DNA from: Helianthus annuus
Lineage: Eukaryota; Streptophyta; Magnoliopsida; Asterales; Asteraceae
Direction of reading: 5' to 3'
NCBI RefSeq assembly: GCF_002127325.2
Contig: NC_035436.2
Span: 21,608,883 to 21,672,882 of the forward strand
DNA: 64,000 bases
A program made the translations under genes and the position numbers. The notes below the pieces were generated by a model, which searched no databases, was not told where the DNA came from, and worked only from the letters and a program-made list of their open reading frames with translations. This document shows, one piece after another, positions 48,421 through 60,400 of the stretch. How positions within the stretch are numbered: the stretch's first letter is position 1; each line of letters starts with the position of its first letter.

Positions 48421-48978
48421 GTAATAACATGTACTTTTCTTATAAATGATGTTTATGCAAGGGTATTGTTTGATTCAGGTGCAGATAAGTCATTTATAGA
48501 CAACAAATTTTGTAAGTTATTAAATCTGTCTGTTAAAACCCTAAGCATAAAATATGAAGTAGAATTGGCCGATGGTACCATAGAAACTGCTTCAACCGTG
48601 TTAGATGGATGTTTTATATCCGTTAGGAACCACTCTTTTCCATTGTCCTTACTCCCGTTGAAGCTAGCTGGATTCGACATAGTAATAGGCATGGATTGGT
48701 TGTCTTCTAATCAAGCCCAGATTGTTTGTGACAAGAAGCAAGTGGTTATTAAAACTCCTCATGGTGAGCCACTCACAATACAAGGAGATACTCAGTATGG
48801 GTTGCCTAAGCAAGTGTCTATGCTTAAGGCATCGAGGTGTATGAAGAAAGGTTGGGTCATTTATATGGCACAGGTAACTATTGATGAACCAAAGCCTAAG
48901 GTTGAAGACATCCCTATTATCTCTGAGTATCCAGACGTATTCCCTGAAGAACTACCTGGTTTACCCCCAGATAGGTAA
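48421..48978 (+). pseudogene. Element D aspartic protease
   Basis: Same frame as gag. The active-site motif DSGA is at 48472-48483 (VLFDSGADKSFID), and the flap/core block IVIGMDWLSSNQ follows at about 48680. The linker EYPDVFPEELPGLPPDR leads to RT. It ends at an in-frame TAA (48976-48978) where relatives have a Gln codon, so one base change truncates the polyprotein before RT. Confidence 0.85.
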
Positions 48979-49700
48979 GTGGAGTTCAGAAATGACATTA
49001 TTCCTGGAGCAGCACCAGTTGCAAGAGCACCTTACCGGTTGGCGCCGATTGAGATGAAAGAGTTGAGAACTCAGTTGGATGATTTGTTGGTAAAGGGATT
49101 TATTAGACCTAGCTCATCTCCTTGGGGAGCGCCGATTTTGTTTGTGAAGAAAAAGGATGGGTCAATGCGTCTATGCATTGATTATCGCGACGTAACAAGG
49201 TTACAATCAAGAATAGATATCCACTGCCCAGGATCGACGATCTGTTCGATCAACTGCAAGGGGCATGTTACTTCTCCAAGATTGATTTGAGGTCAGGTTA
49301 CCATCTGCTGAAGGTCAGAAATGAAGATGTGCACAAGACTACATTCAGGACTCGATATGGTCACTACGAGTTCTTGGTGATGCCTTTCGGGCTCACTAAT
49401 GCACCAGCAGCGTTCATGGATCTCATGAATCGCGTCTGCAAGCCATATTTGGACAAGTTTGTCGTTGTATTTATTGATGACATACTTATATATTCGAAGA
49501 ATCAGGCCGATCATGAAAAACATCTTAGGTGTATTCTTAAACTTCTTCAGCAAGAGAATCTCTACGCCAAGTTTCAAAGTGTGAGTTTTGGCTTCCTGAA
49601 GTCCAATTTCTTGGACATGTGGTCAGTGAGCGTGGTATCCAGGTGGATCCCACTAAGATTGAAGCCATCATGAATTGGCAAGAGCCGAAGACACCCACAG
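48979..49700 (+). pseudogene. Element D reverse transcriptase, frameshifted
   Basis: Contains [39 protein letters not shown] (to about 49193), then a one-base frameshift, [34 protein letters not shown] and the catalytic FIDD at 49470-49481. Another frameshift near 49590 precedes the thumb/connection. Both catalytic Asp of FIDD are present, unlike element B. Confidence 0.85.
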
Positions 49701-50360
49701 AGATTCGCAGCTTCTTGGGTCTAGCAGGATATTACAGGCGTTTTATTGAAAAATTTTCAAGGATTGCTATTCCCCTAACTTCATTGAAACACAAGAATAT
49801 CAAGTTTTATTGGGGTCCTAAGCAACAAGAATCCTTTGATATTCTTAAACAGAAGTTAAGCAATGCACCTGTGTTGACATTGCCTGAAGGAATTGAAGAA
49901 TTTGTGGTAGGACACATCGCACACTCGAATGGGTTGTGTACTCATGCAAAGAGGCAAGGTCATTACCTATGCTTCCTGACAATTAAAGGTGCACGAAAAG
50001 AATTACACCATCCATGATTTGGAATTGGGTGCCGTTGTGTTTGCACTAAAACTTTGGAGGCATTATTTATATGGTGCCAAGTGTGTGATCTATTCTGATC
50101 ATAAGAGCCTTCAACATCTGTTTAACCAGAAGGATCTGAACATGAGATAGCGTCGATGGATGGATACACTGAATGATTATGATTGGGAAATCCGATATCA
50201 TCCAGGCAAAGCGAATGTAGTCGCTGATGCTTTGAGCAGGAAGGAACGGGTTAAGCTTATTAGAATCAATGCCAAGAGCATTGAATTGAAGAACAACTTG
50301 AATGAAAGGTTGTTAGCCGCTCAGAAAGAAGGTGTATTAGAACTAACTACCCAAATGAGA
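49619..50360 (+). pseudogene. Element D RT connection and RNase H
   Basis: Open piece 49619-50017 carries [17 protein letters not shown] and the start of RNase H. A frameshift near 49900-49990 breaks the part around the cysteine/lysine exchange. KLWRHYLYGAKCVIYSDHKS follows, a stop TAG at 50148-50150, and [20 protein letters not shown] at about 50190-50240. RNase H normally removes the RNA strand during reverse transcription. Confidence 0.8.
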
Positions 50361-51470
50361 AGTTGGGCGTAACTACTGAACAATTATCATATGGCAAGGA
50401 TGGAATCCTAAGATTGAATGGACGAATATGGGTTCCAATTTATGGTGGACTTAGGGACGTGATTCTTCAAGAAGCCCATAGCTCCAGATATTCTGTTCAT
50501 CCAAGCTGTGATAAGATGTATCACGATTTAAAGGCAAATTACTGGTGGATAGGTTGGAAGAAATCTATAGCCACTTATGTGGCCAAATGTCTGACGTGTT
50601 ATCAAGTTAAAGCAGAACACCAGAAGCCGTCAGGTTTGCTTCAACAGCCTGAACTTCCCACTTGGAAGTGGGAAATGGTAACAATGGATTTCATCACTAA
50701 GTTACCACGGGTAAAGCATGGGAATGATACTATTTGGGTTATAGTAGATAGACTGACCAAGTCAGCCCACTTCTTACCTATTAAAAAACACACAGCTCAG
50801 ATAAGATAGCTCAGCTGTACGTGGATGAGATAGTATCTCTCCACGGAGTGCCAAAATTTATTATCTCCGATAGAGATACTAGATATACGTCTCGCTTTTG
50901 GAAAAGCTTTCAGCAGTCATTGGGCACTCGATTAAACTACAACACTGCTTATCATCCTCAGACGGATAGGCAAAGTGAGCTTACGATATAAACACTGAAG
51001 GATATGTTAAGGGCTTGTGCTATTGATTTAGGTGGAAGTTGGGATTATCATCTTCCGTTGATTGAATTTTCATATAATAATAGCTATCATTCGAGTATTC
51101 AATATGCACCTTTCGAAGCTTTGTACGGAAGGAAATGCAGAACACCCGTTTGTTGGGCGGAAGTTGGAGATGTCCAACTATAGGACCTGATATAGTCCTG
51201 GAGATAACAGATAAGATTATGCAGATACACGATCGTCTCAAAGCTGCCAGGGATAGGCAGAAAAGCTACGCAGATAAACGGCGTAAACCTCTGAAATTTG
51301 AGGTAGGTGACAAAGTGCTACTTAAGGTATCACCCTGGAAAGGGGTGATGCGTTTTGGCAAGAAGAGCAAGTTGAGCCCAAGATATATAGGACCATTCGA
51401 GATCATCGAATGTGTCGGAACTATAGCTTACAAGCTAAATCTGCCTGAAGAGCTCAGTGGAATCCATAAT
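50361..51470 (+). pseudogene. Element D integrase
   Basis: HHCC zinc-binding motif within EAHSSRYSVHPSCDKMYH and AKCLTC (about 50480-50600). Catalytic core: Asp at 50687 (MDF), Asp at 50869 (SDRD) and Glu at 50977 (QSE) are all present. Damage: a break near 50805, TAA at 50989-50991 in place of a Gln codon, and a frameshift near 51178. C-terminal motif SPRYIGPFEIIECVG near 51370-51420. Integrase inserts the DNA copy into chromosomes. Confidence 0.85.
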
Positions 51471-51719
51471 GTGTTCCACATCTGCAACTTAAAGAAATGT
51501 CTAGCTGATGAATCGCTAGCAATGTCACACAAGGACGTGCAGATAGATGTGAGCTTGAAATTCATTGAAAAAACTTTGTCGATCGAGGATCGACAGGTTA
51601 AGAAGCATTGAAGGAAGCATGTGCCGACTGTGAAGGAAAAATGGGATGCCTGAAGAGGCCCCGAATACGCGTGGGAGGTTGAATCCACATTGAAACAGAA
51701 GTACCCTGATTTATTTTAG
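51471..51719 (+). pseudogene. Element D chromodomain-side C-terminus
   Basis: NVFHICNLKKCL, then a tail with DRQVKK, a TGA stop (51609-51611), and a residual RGPEYAWEVESTLKQKYPDLF-like end (stop at 51717-51719). The tail matches the position and pattern of the chromodomain of plant chromoviruses, which steers insertion to heterochromatin; the domain call is by pattern only. Confidence 0.6.
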
Positions 51720-51744
51720 TAAATCTCAAGGTCGAGATTTCTTT

Positions 51745-51758
51745 TAAGAGGGTGAGGA
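51745..51758 (+). other. Polypurine tract of element D
   Basis: TAAGAGGGTGAGGA directly before the 3' LTR start TGTAACACC. Purine-rich, expected plus-strand primer. Confidence 0.75.
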
Positions 51759-52199
51759 TGTAACACCTCGTAAAATCACGACCAGTATAATGAAGACACG
51801 TGTCATGGACTTTAAACATGTAATGAATTGATCTGGAGGGACTAAAATTGTCAAACAATGTAAATACGTAAGTAAAAGGGATCCAAAGTGTCAACATGGC
51901 ATTCTTGTGCCTCTGATTGACCTCACCATAACGAATAATTTGTCGAACTTAGAAAGTCGTTTGTGCTCAAAATAAGGATCCTACGAAGCATAGGGGTTAA
52001 AAGTGTCAACATGTTGAAAGTAACCTCCGAGTGACCTTTTAATGATCCCAAAAACATTGTAATAATTATATATTTTGCTCTCAAGAATATCGGATATTAA
52101 TTTTGTGGAGTTTCGAAGAAAACAAGACTTTTCGGGTGATCGTATAAATAACCGGGAGCTTAACGGAGTTAGTTTATGACCCAAGGTCCTTAAAAGTTA

Positions 52200-52204
52200 A
52201 CTAT
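52200..52204. repeat. Target-site duplication of element F (ACTAT; partner 55677-55681)
   Basis: ACTAT flanks both ends of F, and removing one copy with F restores the D LTR sequence seen at 34311-34320. Confidence 0.85.
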
Positions 52205-52458
52205 TGTAAGTCCCGAAAATCGGATCAAACAACGATATCAAACGATCAACAAGGATGGGCGGAATCCAAACTTGATGATCTTCAAGAAATCAAGAACAAT
52301 AAAGATGAAGATTTGAATAATTGATTCAAAAGCTTAAACTTGCATACAATTAAGATTGTCTAATACAAGTTTCTAAAACTAAGGAACCAACCTATGCTCC
52401 TAATTTCTTTCTTCTATTTATAGTAAGGGGTTTCCCCCAAAACCCTAGGCCCATTAAC
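52205..52458 (-). repeat. Element F left outer LTR, truncated
   Basis: 254 bp, missing the minus-strand first 85 bases. The join CCATTAAC|TTCATCAC shares TAAC with the corresponding internal sequence near 53614, so the loss used a short homology. Confidence 0.8.
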
Positions 52459-52681
52459 TTCATCACAAATCTATCTGGCCTATTTGTAGGATCTTTGAGC
52501 TGGAAGTTTTCATCTGGAGGATTCAAATCCTGATTCTTCATCATAATCATTTGCTTGACACACTGTCTCCTGTCATGCTTCTTGCTACTCTTCTTCTTTG
52601 GATCAGCAGCTAGATAGGCATTCAAGGTGGCTCCATGTTCTGTGTCTACTGCTACATTTGTTGTTGCTCTCTGATACCAAT

Positions 52682-53020
52682 TGTAAGTCCCAAAAACACG
52701 GATCAAACAGCGATATCAAACGATCAACAAGGATGGGTGGAATCCAAACTTGATGATGATCAAGAAATCAAGAACATGATGATGAAGATTTGAATAATCA
52801 AAGGCTTAAACTTGCATACAAATCTTGTTTGTCTAATACAAGTTTCTAAAACCAAAATGAACCAACCATGGCCCCTAATTTCCATCAACTATTTATAGGG
52901 AGGGTTTCCCCCTAAACCCTAGGCCCATAATTCTCTAAACAAGCCCAATCTAATATCCACTAATCCATAAGCCCTCTTATTCATTAAGCTACTAATCCAT
53001 AAACCTTCAAGGGCCTAACA
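52682..53020 (-). repeat. Element F middle LTR, diverged
   Basis: 339 bp, TGTAAGTCCC to GGCCTAACA. Flanked by a primer-binding-like GATACCAAT on the left and a purine tract (ATCTCCCCCTAG on plus) on the right, as a real LTR would be. Confidence 0.8.
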
Positions 53021-53416
53021 ATCTCCCCCTAGGTTTACTGGATTAGTTGTTGCGTCGAACTCGAGGACCTGCTCAGAACTGGATTAGGATCAGCAAACAA
53101 GTAATTCCCGAGGACGTCTGCAACAGCACTCGTCCAGGGCTTCGGACATTCTTCATTTTGTCATCGTGGCGAATTTTGATGATGATTCAGAACCAAGACA
53201 TCTTTCTCATGAAAACTCATTTGATCCAACGTATCTGATATGCGAATCGACAGGTTTTCAGAAACAACCGCAGCTTCACCTATCTTCGTATCATGCTTCC
53301 AGAAGTTGGAAATCATGAGAATTTTCTTCGCAAGCTTTCGAAAGATGGGAACTTCCTCTTCTTTGGTGGTCGGAGACCAGATGTCTGATTTTAACTATCT
53401 TCTTGGTGAGAAAGGA

Positions 53417-54643
53417 TCACGAACATCCGGTTGTTCTTCTGATCTTTGATTCAGTAGTCTTCATGGAAGGGAAACTGTTATTGACTTCCTTCTCATGGAA
53501 CTCCATCCTCTGCTTCTCTTGTTTGATCAGAATCAGCCACACATTCTTGACATGGTCATATCTCCAGCTAGCGATCACATGATTGTTTTCCTCTTTATCA
53601 AAGTGGCTAGACCCTAACTTCATCACAAATCTATCTGGCCTATTTATAGGATCTTTGAGCTGGAAGTTTTCATCTGGAGGATTCAAATCCTGATTCTTCA
53701 TCATAATCATTTGCTTGACACACTGTCTCCTGTCATGCTTCTTGCTACTCTTCTTCTTTGGATCAGCAGCTAGATAGGCATTCAAGGTGGCTCCACGTTT
53801 TGTGTCTGCTGCTACATTTGCTGTTGCTCTCTCTTCAGAAATTTGTTCAGGCAATTGATCTATTGTTTGATCCCTGCCCAGAGACTTATGACTAAAGACA
53901 GGAAAGCAGAGTCCTGTTGTAGCGATGAAAACTGGGCTTCCATCATTTCAGCATCATGTTCGAATATAACCACTCGTCGTCACAAACTTGTCTTTTCTTG
54001 GTTGCATAACAGAACACAAATTCATCGTATTCAGAGAAATCGGCACCACTGGAACTTCCTACATCGAACCAGATGCCGCTTGAGCTTTCTGGTTGCGAGT
54101 GAGATGTTTCAGGCAGATTAAAATCGAAATTGAAATTTTAATCAAAATCGAGATCTTGTGTGCTTGTTTATTGTTTCTTGATTAGAAGCAGCAGGCTTCT
54201 GATCATTGGACATAGTAGGCTTTGGATTAGAAACTGGGCTAGTAAAATCAGGATCAGGAGTAGTGCCGGTTATTTATTTCTTGCTTGAAGCTTGTTCAGC
54301 ATCGTTTGTAACCGCTTCAACTTTAGTTTTAGCTTCAGAAGTAGGTACGGATGGAGGGTTTCCGTCACTACCCTGCAGTGTCTTTAGTAGGGCCACCAAA
54401 CTTTCAGCAGTTATCAAATACGGTTTTCCAACGGCTTCCTCAACCTATTCAGACACAATTACTTCCACTTCACTATCGGAATTGGATTCTTCTTCATCAG
54501 AGTCTAGACCAAGAACATTGATTTCTATCTCAACTTCAGCAGCAACATTCATGAGTTGCTCGTCATGTTCTTCTGCAACCGTGGCACTCACAGGCTTTGG
54601 TTTAAAAAGGCATAGAAACCTGCAAACCTTATTATTCGAATAA
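53417..54643 (-). pseudogene. Element F coding remnant, acidic and basic parts
   Basis: Minus strand. From 54643 the frame reads an acidic stretch (LGLDSDEEESNSDSEVEV), a stop, a YLITAESLVALLKTLQG segment, a second stop, and a Ser/Pro/Lys-rich part to about 54150. A second piece (53854-53417) has ADPKKKSSKKHDRRQCVKQ and a charged tail. No knuckle or enzyme motif. Part of the second piece is repeated at 52459-52681. It may be a gag relative; I do not recognise it with confidence. Confidence 0.4.
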
Positions 54644-54749
54644 GTGGTCCAAAGATAATGAGAGAATTCGTGATGATTAGAAGATGAGACTAGTTTGAAA
54701 CATGACTCGAAAGAGAAAGTGATTGCCAGTTAATAGTGTTTCGGATTGA

Positions 54750-55060
54750 AGTGGCGTTGATCCGAGATGATTCTTAAGAGTATCTCGGATGAAGCAGTTG
54801 ATGTTCGAGATGATTACGGATGGATGATTATGGATGGATTGACGATTACGGATGATTACCAAGAGGTAGATGAATGAATGAATGATGAACGATCAAGGAT
54901 CTGGGATGATTACGGATGATGATCTCGGATAATGAAGATGGATGGTTACGGATGAGATGATAAATTATGGATGAAGCCGTCACGGATGATGTCGGATGAA
55001 ATATTTGACTGCGGATGATTTCAGATTAAAACGGTGAAGAAGAGTAATGATGATGACGTA
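54750..55060 (-). repeat. GGATGATTACGGATG-type degenerate repeats in F leader
   Basis: Many overlapping copies of ATTACGGATGAT and CTCGGATGA-like pieces without fixed period, between the primer-binding site and the coding remnant. Low-complexity leader, non-coding. Confidence 0.6.
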
Positions 55061-55321
55061 ATGATTATCTTGGATGGATGTCTGACAATCAAATGAAGAT
55101 GATGATACGATGATGTTGATCACAGATGATGACGTTAGTCTGCTGTTGATGATGAATTTTGATATTTTAAAGATTTTGAAAATTTTAACACTTTTCAACA
55201 AGATCAATACGCAAAATATAACGATTTTTCAAAAATATGGATGAACACGATGAAGAACATGAAGAACACGATGAAGATCTTCAATAAAAATACAAAATTT
55301 CTTGATGTTTGACATCAAATT

Positions 55322-55334
55322 GGCTCTGATACCA
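55322..55334 (-). other. Primer-binding site of element F
   Basis: Plus-strand GGCTCTGATACCA is the complement of TGGTATCAGAGCC, a full match to the initiator-Met tRNA end. Confidence 0.9.
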
Positions 55335-55546
55335 ATTGTAAGTCCCGAAAATCGGATCAAACAACGATATCAAACGATCAACAAGGATGGGCAGAATCCA
55401 AACTTGATGATCTTCAAGAAATCAAGAACAATAAAGATGAAGATTTGAACAATTGACTCAAAAGCTTAAACTTGCATACAATTAAGATTGTCTAATACAA
55501 GTTTCTAAAACCAAGGAACCGACCTATGCTCCTAATTTCTTTCCTC

Positions 55547-55554
55547 TATTTATA
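55547..55554 (-). promoter_or_regulatory. TATA box in element F LTR
   Basis: TATTTATA on the plus strand (TATAAATA on the minus strand). Also present in the truncated left LTR and in the middle LTR at the same offset. Confidence 0.5.
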
Positions 55555-57225
55555 GTAAGGGGTTTCCCCCAACACCCTAGTCCCATTAACCTCAATAAGC
55601 CCACTCTAATATCCACTAATCCATAAGCCCTCTTAATCACTTAGCTACTAATCCATAAACCTTCAAGGGCCTAACAACTATGAGGGTCCTAAATGCAATA
55701 AATGAATGTTAAATAAACATAATATGGACCAGGGACCAAAACTGCCAAGTCTGAAAGTTGTTTTCCGGTGACATAGGAGCATCGTGGCCCGTGTAGACTC
55801 CTTAAGAGTCTTACGCGGCCCGCGTGGGACTGCCAGATGCAGAAAATTAAGGACAGCTGCATGTCAGCCAGTTCCACCGCCTTTGCATGCCTCAAATCGA
55901 TACCAGGGACTGTGCCAATGGTTTTTCATGCAATAGGGACACCTGGTAACATCTGGAATCAATATAGGGGCATGTGGAGTGATCTTGTGAAGTAGAATTT
56001 TCTATATATAGGACTTGTAGTTCACTTGTTCATTTGCACAATTCAAAATTTCTTCACAACACTTTCTCTGGAGCTTCCTGGAGTTCAAGAGAGCCCTGTT
56101 CTAAACTCATGCTAAGGACCCTAGTAAGTGTTCTAAGCCACTTAAGTTCAAGTTTTATTAGTTTAATGACTAAAAGTCAATGCCATCGTAATTAAGCTTT
56201 GACTTAGTGATTAATCACTAATGGTCCAGCCATTATTCGAACTAAAAGTGGCCATGAGTTGGTAATTATGTAGGTAATAAACCCTTAAAAGGGCACCTAC
56301 TGATTTCCACTCTAACTTGGTCAATTGTCGGGTCAAACTTATTAATAAAAAGTCAACAGAATCCGTTTTTGCAAATAAATCCATAACTGATAATGTAGAA
56401 GTTATGGAACATGTTTAAACACTAAAATAACTTGGTGAATAATATAAGAACATGTTTAGGCATATTCAACCCGGCAATTCTGAGTTTAGACTCGGTTCGC
56501 AACCGAAACTCGCAAAAGTAGACTTTTGCTTTGACTTTCAGTTCTGACCCGATTTAGCTTAATTTAGATATGCCTTAGGGTTCCTTTAGGACCATATTAT
56601 AGGTTAGTATAACCCTCTGAGGTTATACAACTTTGTTCCATAGAAATCTTAGCTCATTGCATGTTTCCATTAATTGCTTAATTGTTGACCATTATGCCCT
56701 TCTGATATAAAAACAAGATTTTTGAAAATGTGAGAAGACAAAAACCTTTATTACTGATTTATAAACATATCCTAAAAATTTGACATTAGTTTGTGGTCTA
56801 AATTAGAAGTTATGCTCAATATCGTAAATTGAAAGCTTTTTGTTAATTAAACGGCATTTTCGGCATAAAACCTATTTAAACCCAAATTTTGACACCAAAA
56901 TTTCTACCCACTGATGTAATATAATATTTAGGGATTTTTGGAAATTTTTATTAAATTTTAAACTGAGCATAACACAGGGTTCTTGCATTGATTCGGTAAT
57001 TGACGGTTATGCCCTTTATGCTAATAAAATGAGTTTTACACATCCTTTACATATCAAATCTTTTTCTACTGATTTTATACATCAAATAAATTATTTTAAA
57101 CAGTAGAGGTGGTCCAAAATCTCAGATTTCCTTAATTAACCCGAATATCGTTAAATACCGACTTTTATGCGATTTAGGCGCATAGTATGGTTTTAAACCA
57201 TATTAGGCACCTAAGGCTTGTTACC

Positions 57226-58662
57226 TGATGTATGTTTTTAGTGACATGCAAAAACCGAAAAAAACTAGTAGCTAGAGTAAGTCGGATATCGAACCAGAGG
57301 ATGATTGTGGAAAGTGTTATTATGCTAAGTGTTAATTAACTATTACTGATTTAGAAACTCGGTTTGTTTGATTATGAGAAATAGCGAAATTAACGAATAA
57401 AAACTAAGGTTTAAATCAAATAGGAGAAAAGATGGTTCCTCCAGATTTTAGATTTTGCAATTAACTTCAACTATGTGTTTAATCGTAACCTACCTACACA
57501 TAGGTATTAATTTTGATTCATTAATTGTGGTAACCAACGACTAAGTACTTCGGTCAATACATAACGGGAGGTTATCGAATGATTATCAATTTCAATTTAC
57601 AAACCCTAACCCCATGTCAAATATATCCCAATTACTAGAACTCTCGGGAACTGAATGCTTAGAAATTAAGGTTTAAATAAATGTAACTGTTTACAACCAA
57701 TAAATCAAACCGAGGTGAAAAGTATCGAATGCTTAGTTCACCAAATTAAAACGATTGTGTCAACACATAGTATCAATTAACTTACAGAAACTCTCCATCC
57801 GGAGGAAACCATTAAAAAGACTAGTCGCTCATGTAGATTGAATGATCTTCACCTCCAACTCGGCCGATCTCCTAGTCTATGTCGTCTTCGAGAATGATGA
57901 TGATTAGAATTCTTTTTGTTTTGTGCCTCCCTCGAAACCCCAAGTCAGCCGCCCAAAAATCCCTTCACTTCCTCTATGATCACGTGATGATGATGAGTAT
58001 GTTTTTTAATGTTAATGTCGGCTACCCCCAAAAAAACTCCTTAGGTTATTATTTTTTTTTCTATTAAATCCCTTGTGCATGTCTTAACTCGTAAGCTACG
58101 AATCAATGCCGTAGCCCATGAAACAAAAATTCTGTCCAATTCGCTGTTGAAACTTATTCACTTGTAACCTACGGCTTAGTGAATGTATGCTACGATCGAT
58201 CCTCCTTTCCCTTTTACTCTTCACAAACATCTTTCACCTAATATCAGTTTTGGTCCCTGTACTTTAAGTTCTCCATTATTCTCACATACTCAACACATAA
58301 TAACTTTCGATAAAGTACCAAATACCCCCTCAACTTATAATCTTCTTATTTCTTGCATATCTAGGCTGCACACAACTTCTGAAAAATACCAAATTAGCCC
58401 CTGAACTTTGCTTTTTCACACTCCTTTCACTCGTGAGCCTTTGTATCACCCGAACAAGCTTCGACATTCATTCTTGAGCTGCAATATCCCATCCTATGCT
58501 CACAATTTCATCTTTAACCATCGTAAATGCACCGAATTACGTGATTTACCTGCAAATTACCAAAATCTCATAGTTATCTCATTCTAATCAAATAAACACA
58601 TCAAATACACATAAAACATTGATATTTAGACACTCTAAAGCTCGGGTTTCACCCTCTCCATC
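57226..58662 (-). repeat. Presumed 3' LTR of element G
   Basis: About 1.4 kb between TGATGTATG and CTCCATCA, followed by the purine tract. Inferred from ends only, as there is no second copy to compare. A 27-bp piece of it (57802-57828) recurs at 61592-61618. Confidence 0.4.
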
Positions 58663-60400
58663 ACATTCCCACACTTGCCTTTGCTTGTCCTCAAGCAAAC
58701 CAACTAGAACTGGTCACCATAGCAATAACACCTCTAAACCTCATAACTGATTCAACCTGTTTAGTCCCAAGTCATACCCATCCCATAGACTAACCATTCG
58801 AGATTGACAGTCTGACAAGTAAATGATGCAATTTCAAAAACTTAAGACTTGCCTATCTAAAACTAACATGTTTCCAATTAAATACATGCTACACACCCTT
58901 CACAATGTACTCTCCTCTCGGGTTAATATCCTGACTAGTGTGTAATGCGCTAGTATATAAACACTCAAATAAGCACACATGAAATCCTACAATCATAAGC
59001 TTGAATGACAATCATACCTCTATTGTATCAAACAATATAACACATATCAAAAGGACTTTTCGGGTTTTGGGTTAAAGGTAAAGGTAGGGAAATATTTTTA
59101 GGTCCTTTTTGTTTTCTAATTGGCTCACAAACAATAATCAAACCGTGACAACTTTATTCACACACAACATATACTTTTGGGTTGGTTTCTACCCAAGAAC
59201 ATAGGCGATATTCATACACTTCTATTTTTGTTCTTTTATTCTTTTTTCTCATTTTTTCCACATATTTTTCTATTTTTTTTCTTTTTCAATTTTTTTTTTT
59301 TTTTTCATAACAATATCATCACGGTCGGTTTTTTCACAATAGACAATGGGCGAACAAACGAAAGGTAATTAGGCTCAACAGGACTACTAAGGGAGATTTG
59401 GTGAATAACACAAAAGAAACATAAACACAAAAGGGTGTAACAGGGAATCCTAATGCCTTTATCATATATGTGCACACGTAAAACCCACAGTCTCAGCATG
59501 CATCAAATCATACAAGTTCTAACACAGAATAACACGTAGCCTGCACTCAATAAATGAATTCATCATATAATGTATCCTATCCGTCTACAGGCTCAAGATC
59601 TCACCAAGAAAAGGTAAAAAGGTTGACGACATGTAGCATGTGTAATTCCTAAAGCATGTTACCCCTAGCTAGGCATCTCCTCTCAACTATTTTCTAAAAC
59701 TTGTCAGAAATACTCTCATGAAACTTAAAGGGACAACCATGACTAGGGATCTAAGTTAGTTTAATATCAGTAGGAACCCTTAAGCGATTGAAAATGTTGG
59801 TTTTCATGAAGTTCAAGCATACTTAAGAAACAAAATTTTTTTAAATTTTCAATTTTTTCCAATTTCAACCAATTTTAGCATATAAGATCAACAATCATAC
59901 CAACCATCTCTCGAGTTACCGCATCCCCACACTTGGGATACATTGTCCCCAATGTATGGTGCAATTTATAGTCATAACCATAACCTGAGAGATACAACCT
60001 AACAAACCATGAACGGCTAATAACTAGATGACTCGACACATAACACCATTCCTAACACAAAAATTTCACACCACCAAGTACACAAAAACACACAAAATAA
60101 AGGATAAAGAGATACATTGACCTGATCAGTAAATCAGAAAGTGTCTGTAGCGGTGCAGCCGCTGTGATCGGACAGGGACGTAAACATCTCTTGGATTCTC
60201 TGACATCTCATCGGGGATGTTGCCAAACATCCCCACACTTGAATCATTGCATCCGTGAAGATTACACGTAGTAACCTGCCAAAACACAAACACAACACCA
60301 AAACAAAACAAAACTAAACAATACACAACTCTACATCCTCGGGCTGCCTCCCGAGAGCGCTAAGTTTAAAGGTCTTCAGCCAGACCGTACCTGATATGCG
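58663..60400 (-). other. Element G non-coding 3' region
   Basis: No credible gene. Includes a T-rich low-complexity run (59215-59308) and the AAGTGTGGGG-type motifs. A minus-strand open frame at 60326-60126 spans one of these motifs but has no recognised domain. Confidence 0.5.

Larger units (their letters stand above)
52205..55676 (-). mobile_element. Element F: small non-autonomous LTR element with a third, internal LTR
   Basis: 3.47 kb, minus strand. Order in plus coordinates: truncated LTR 52205-52458, mini-internal 52459-52681, full but diverged LTR 52682-53020, internal 53021-55336, full LTR 55337-55676. Primer-binding site on the minus strand at 55322-55334; the purine tract for the middle LTR is at 53021-53032. 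The two outer LTRs match closely; the middle one differs at roughly a tenth of positions. No pol domains. The primer site and small LTR suit a copia-type non-autonomous element. Confidence 0.8.
33858..57225 (+). mobile_element. Element D: chromovirus-like Ty3/gypsy, hosting E and F
   Basis: Plus strand. 5' LTR 33858-44955 (interrupted by E), primer-binding site 44959, ORF1 45144-46344, gag-pol 47188-51719, purine tract, 3' LTR from 51759 (interrupted by F, then cut at 57225 by G). Without E the 5' LTR is about 3.57 kb. LTR divergence over the first 190 bases is about 9 substitutions plus one short indel, so it is old. Integrase ends in PRYIGPFEII and a chromodomain-side tail, supporting a chromovirus, probably Tekay-like. 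Pol is broken by stops and frameshifts. The left flank is GATCC; no right flank survives. Confidence 0.85.
51759..57225 (+). repeat. Element D 3' LTR, split by F and truncated
   Basis: LTR sequence at 51759-52204 and 55682-57225, matching 33858-34320 and 34321-35867 of the 5' LTR, with a small deletion after 51925. It stops at TTACC where element G starts. The part of the LTR that would hold the E insertion site is therefore absent here. Confidence 0.85.

Noticed and set aside
54206..54643. 145-codon plus-strand frame with Ser-rich stretch
   Set aside because: Antisense of the acidic minus-strand remnant of element F, which reads more like protein.
59215..59308. T-rich run as possible terminator or poly(A) tract
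   Set aside because: Simple low-complexity sequence within a retroelement; no adjacent gene end or target duplication of a LINE or SINE.
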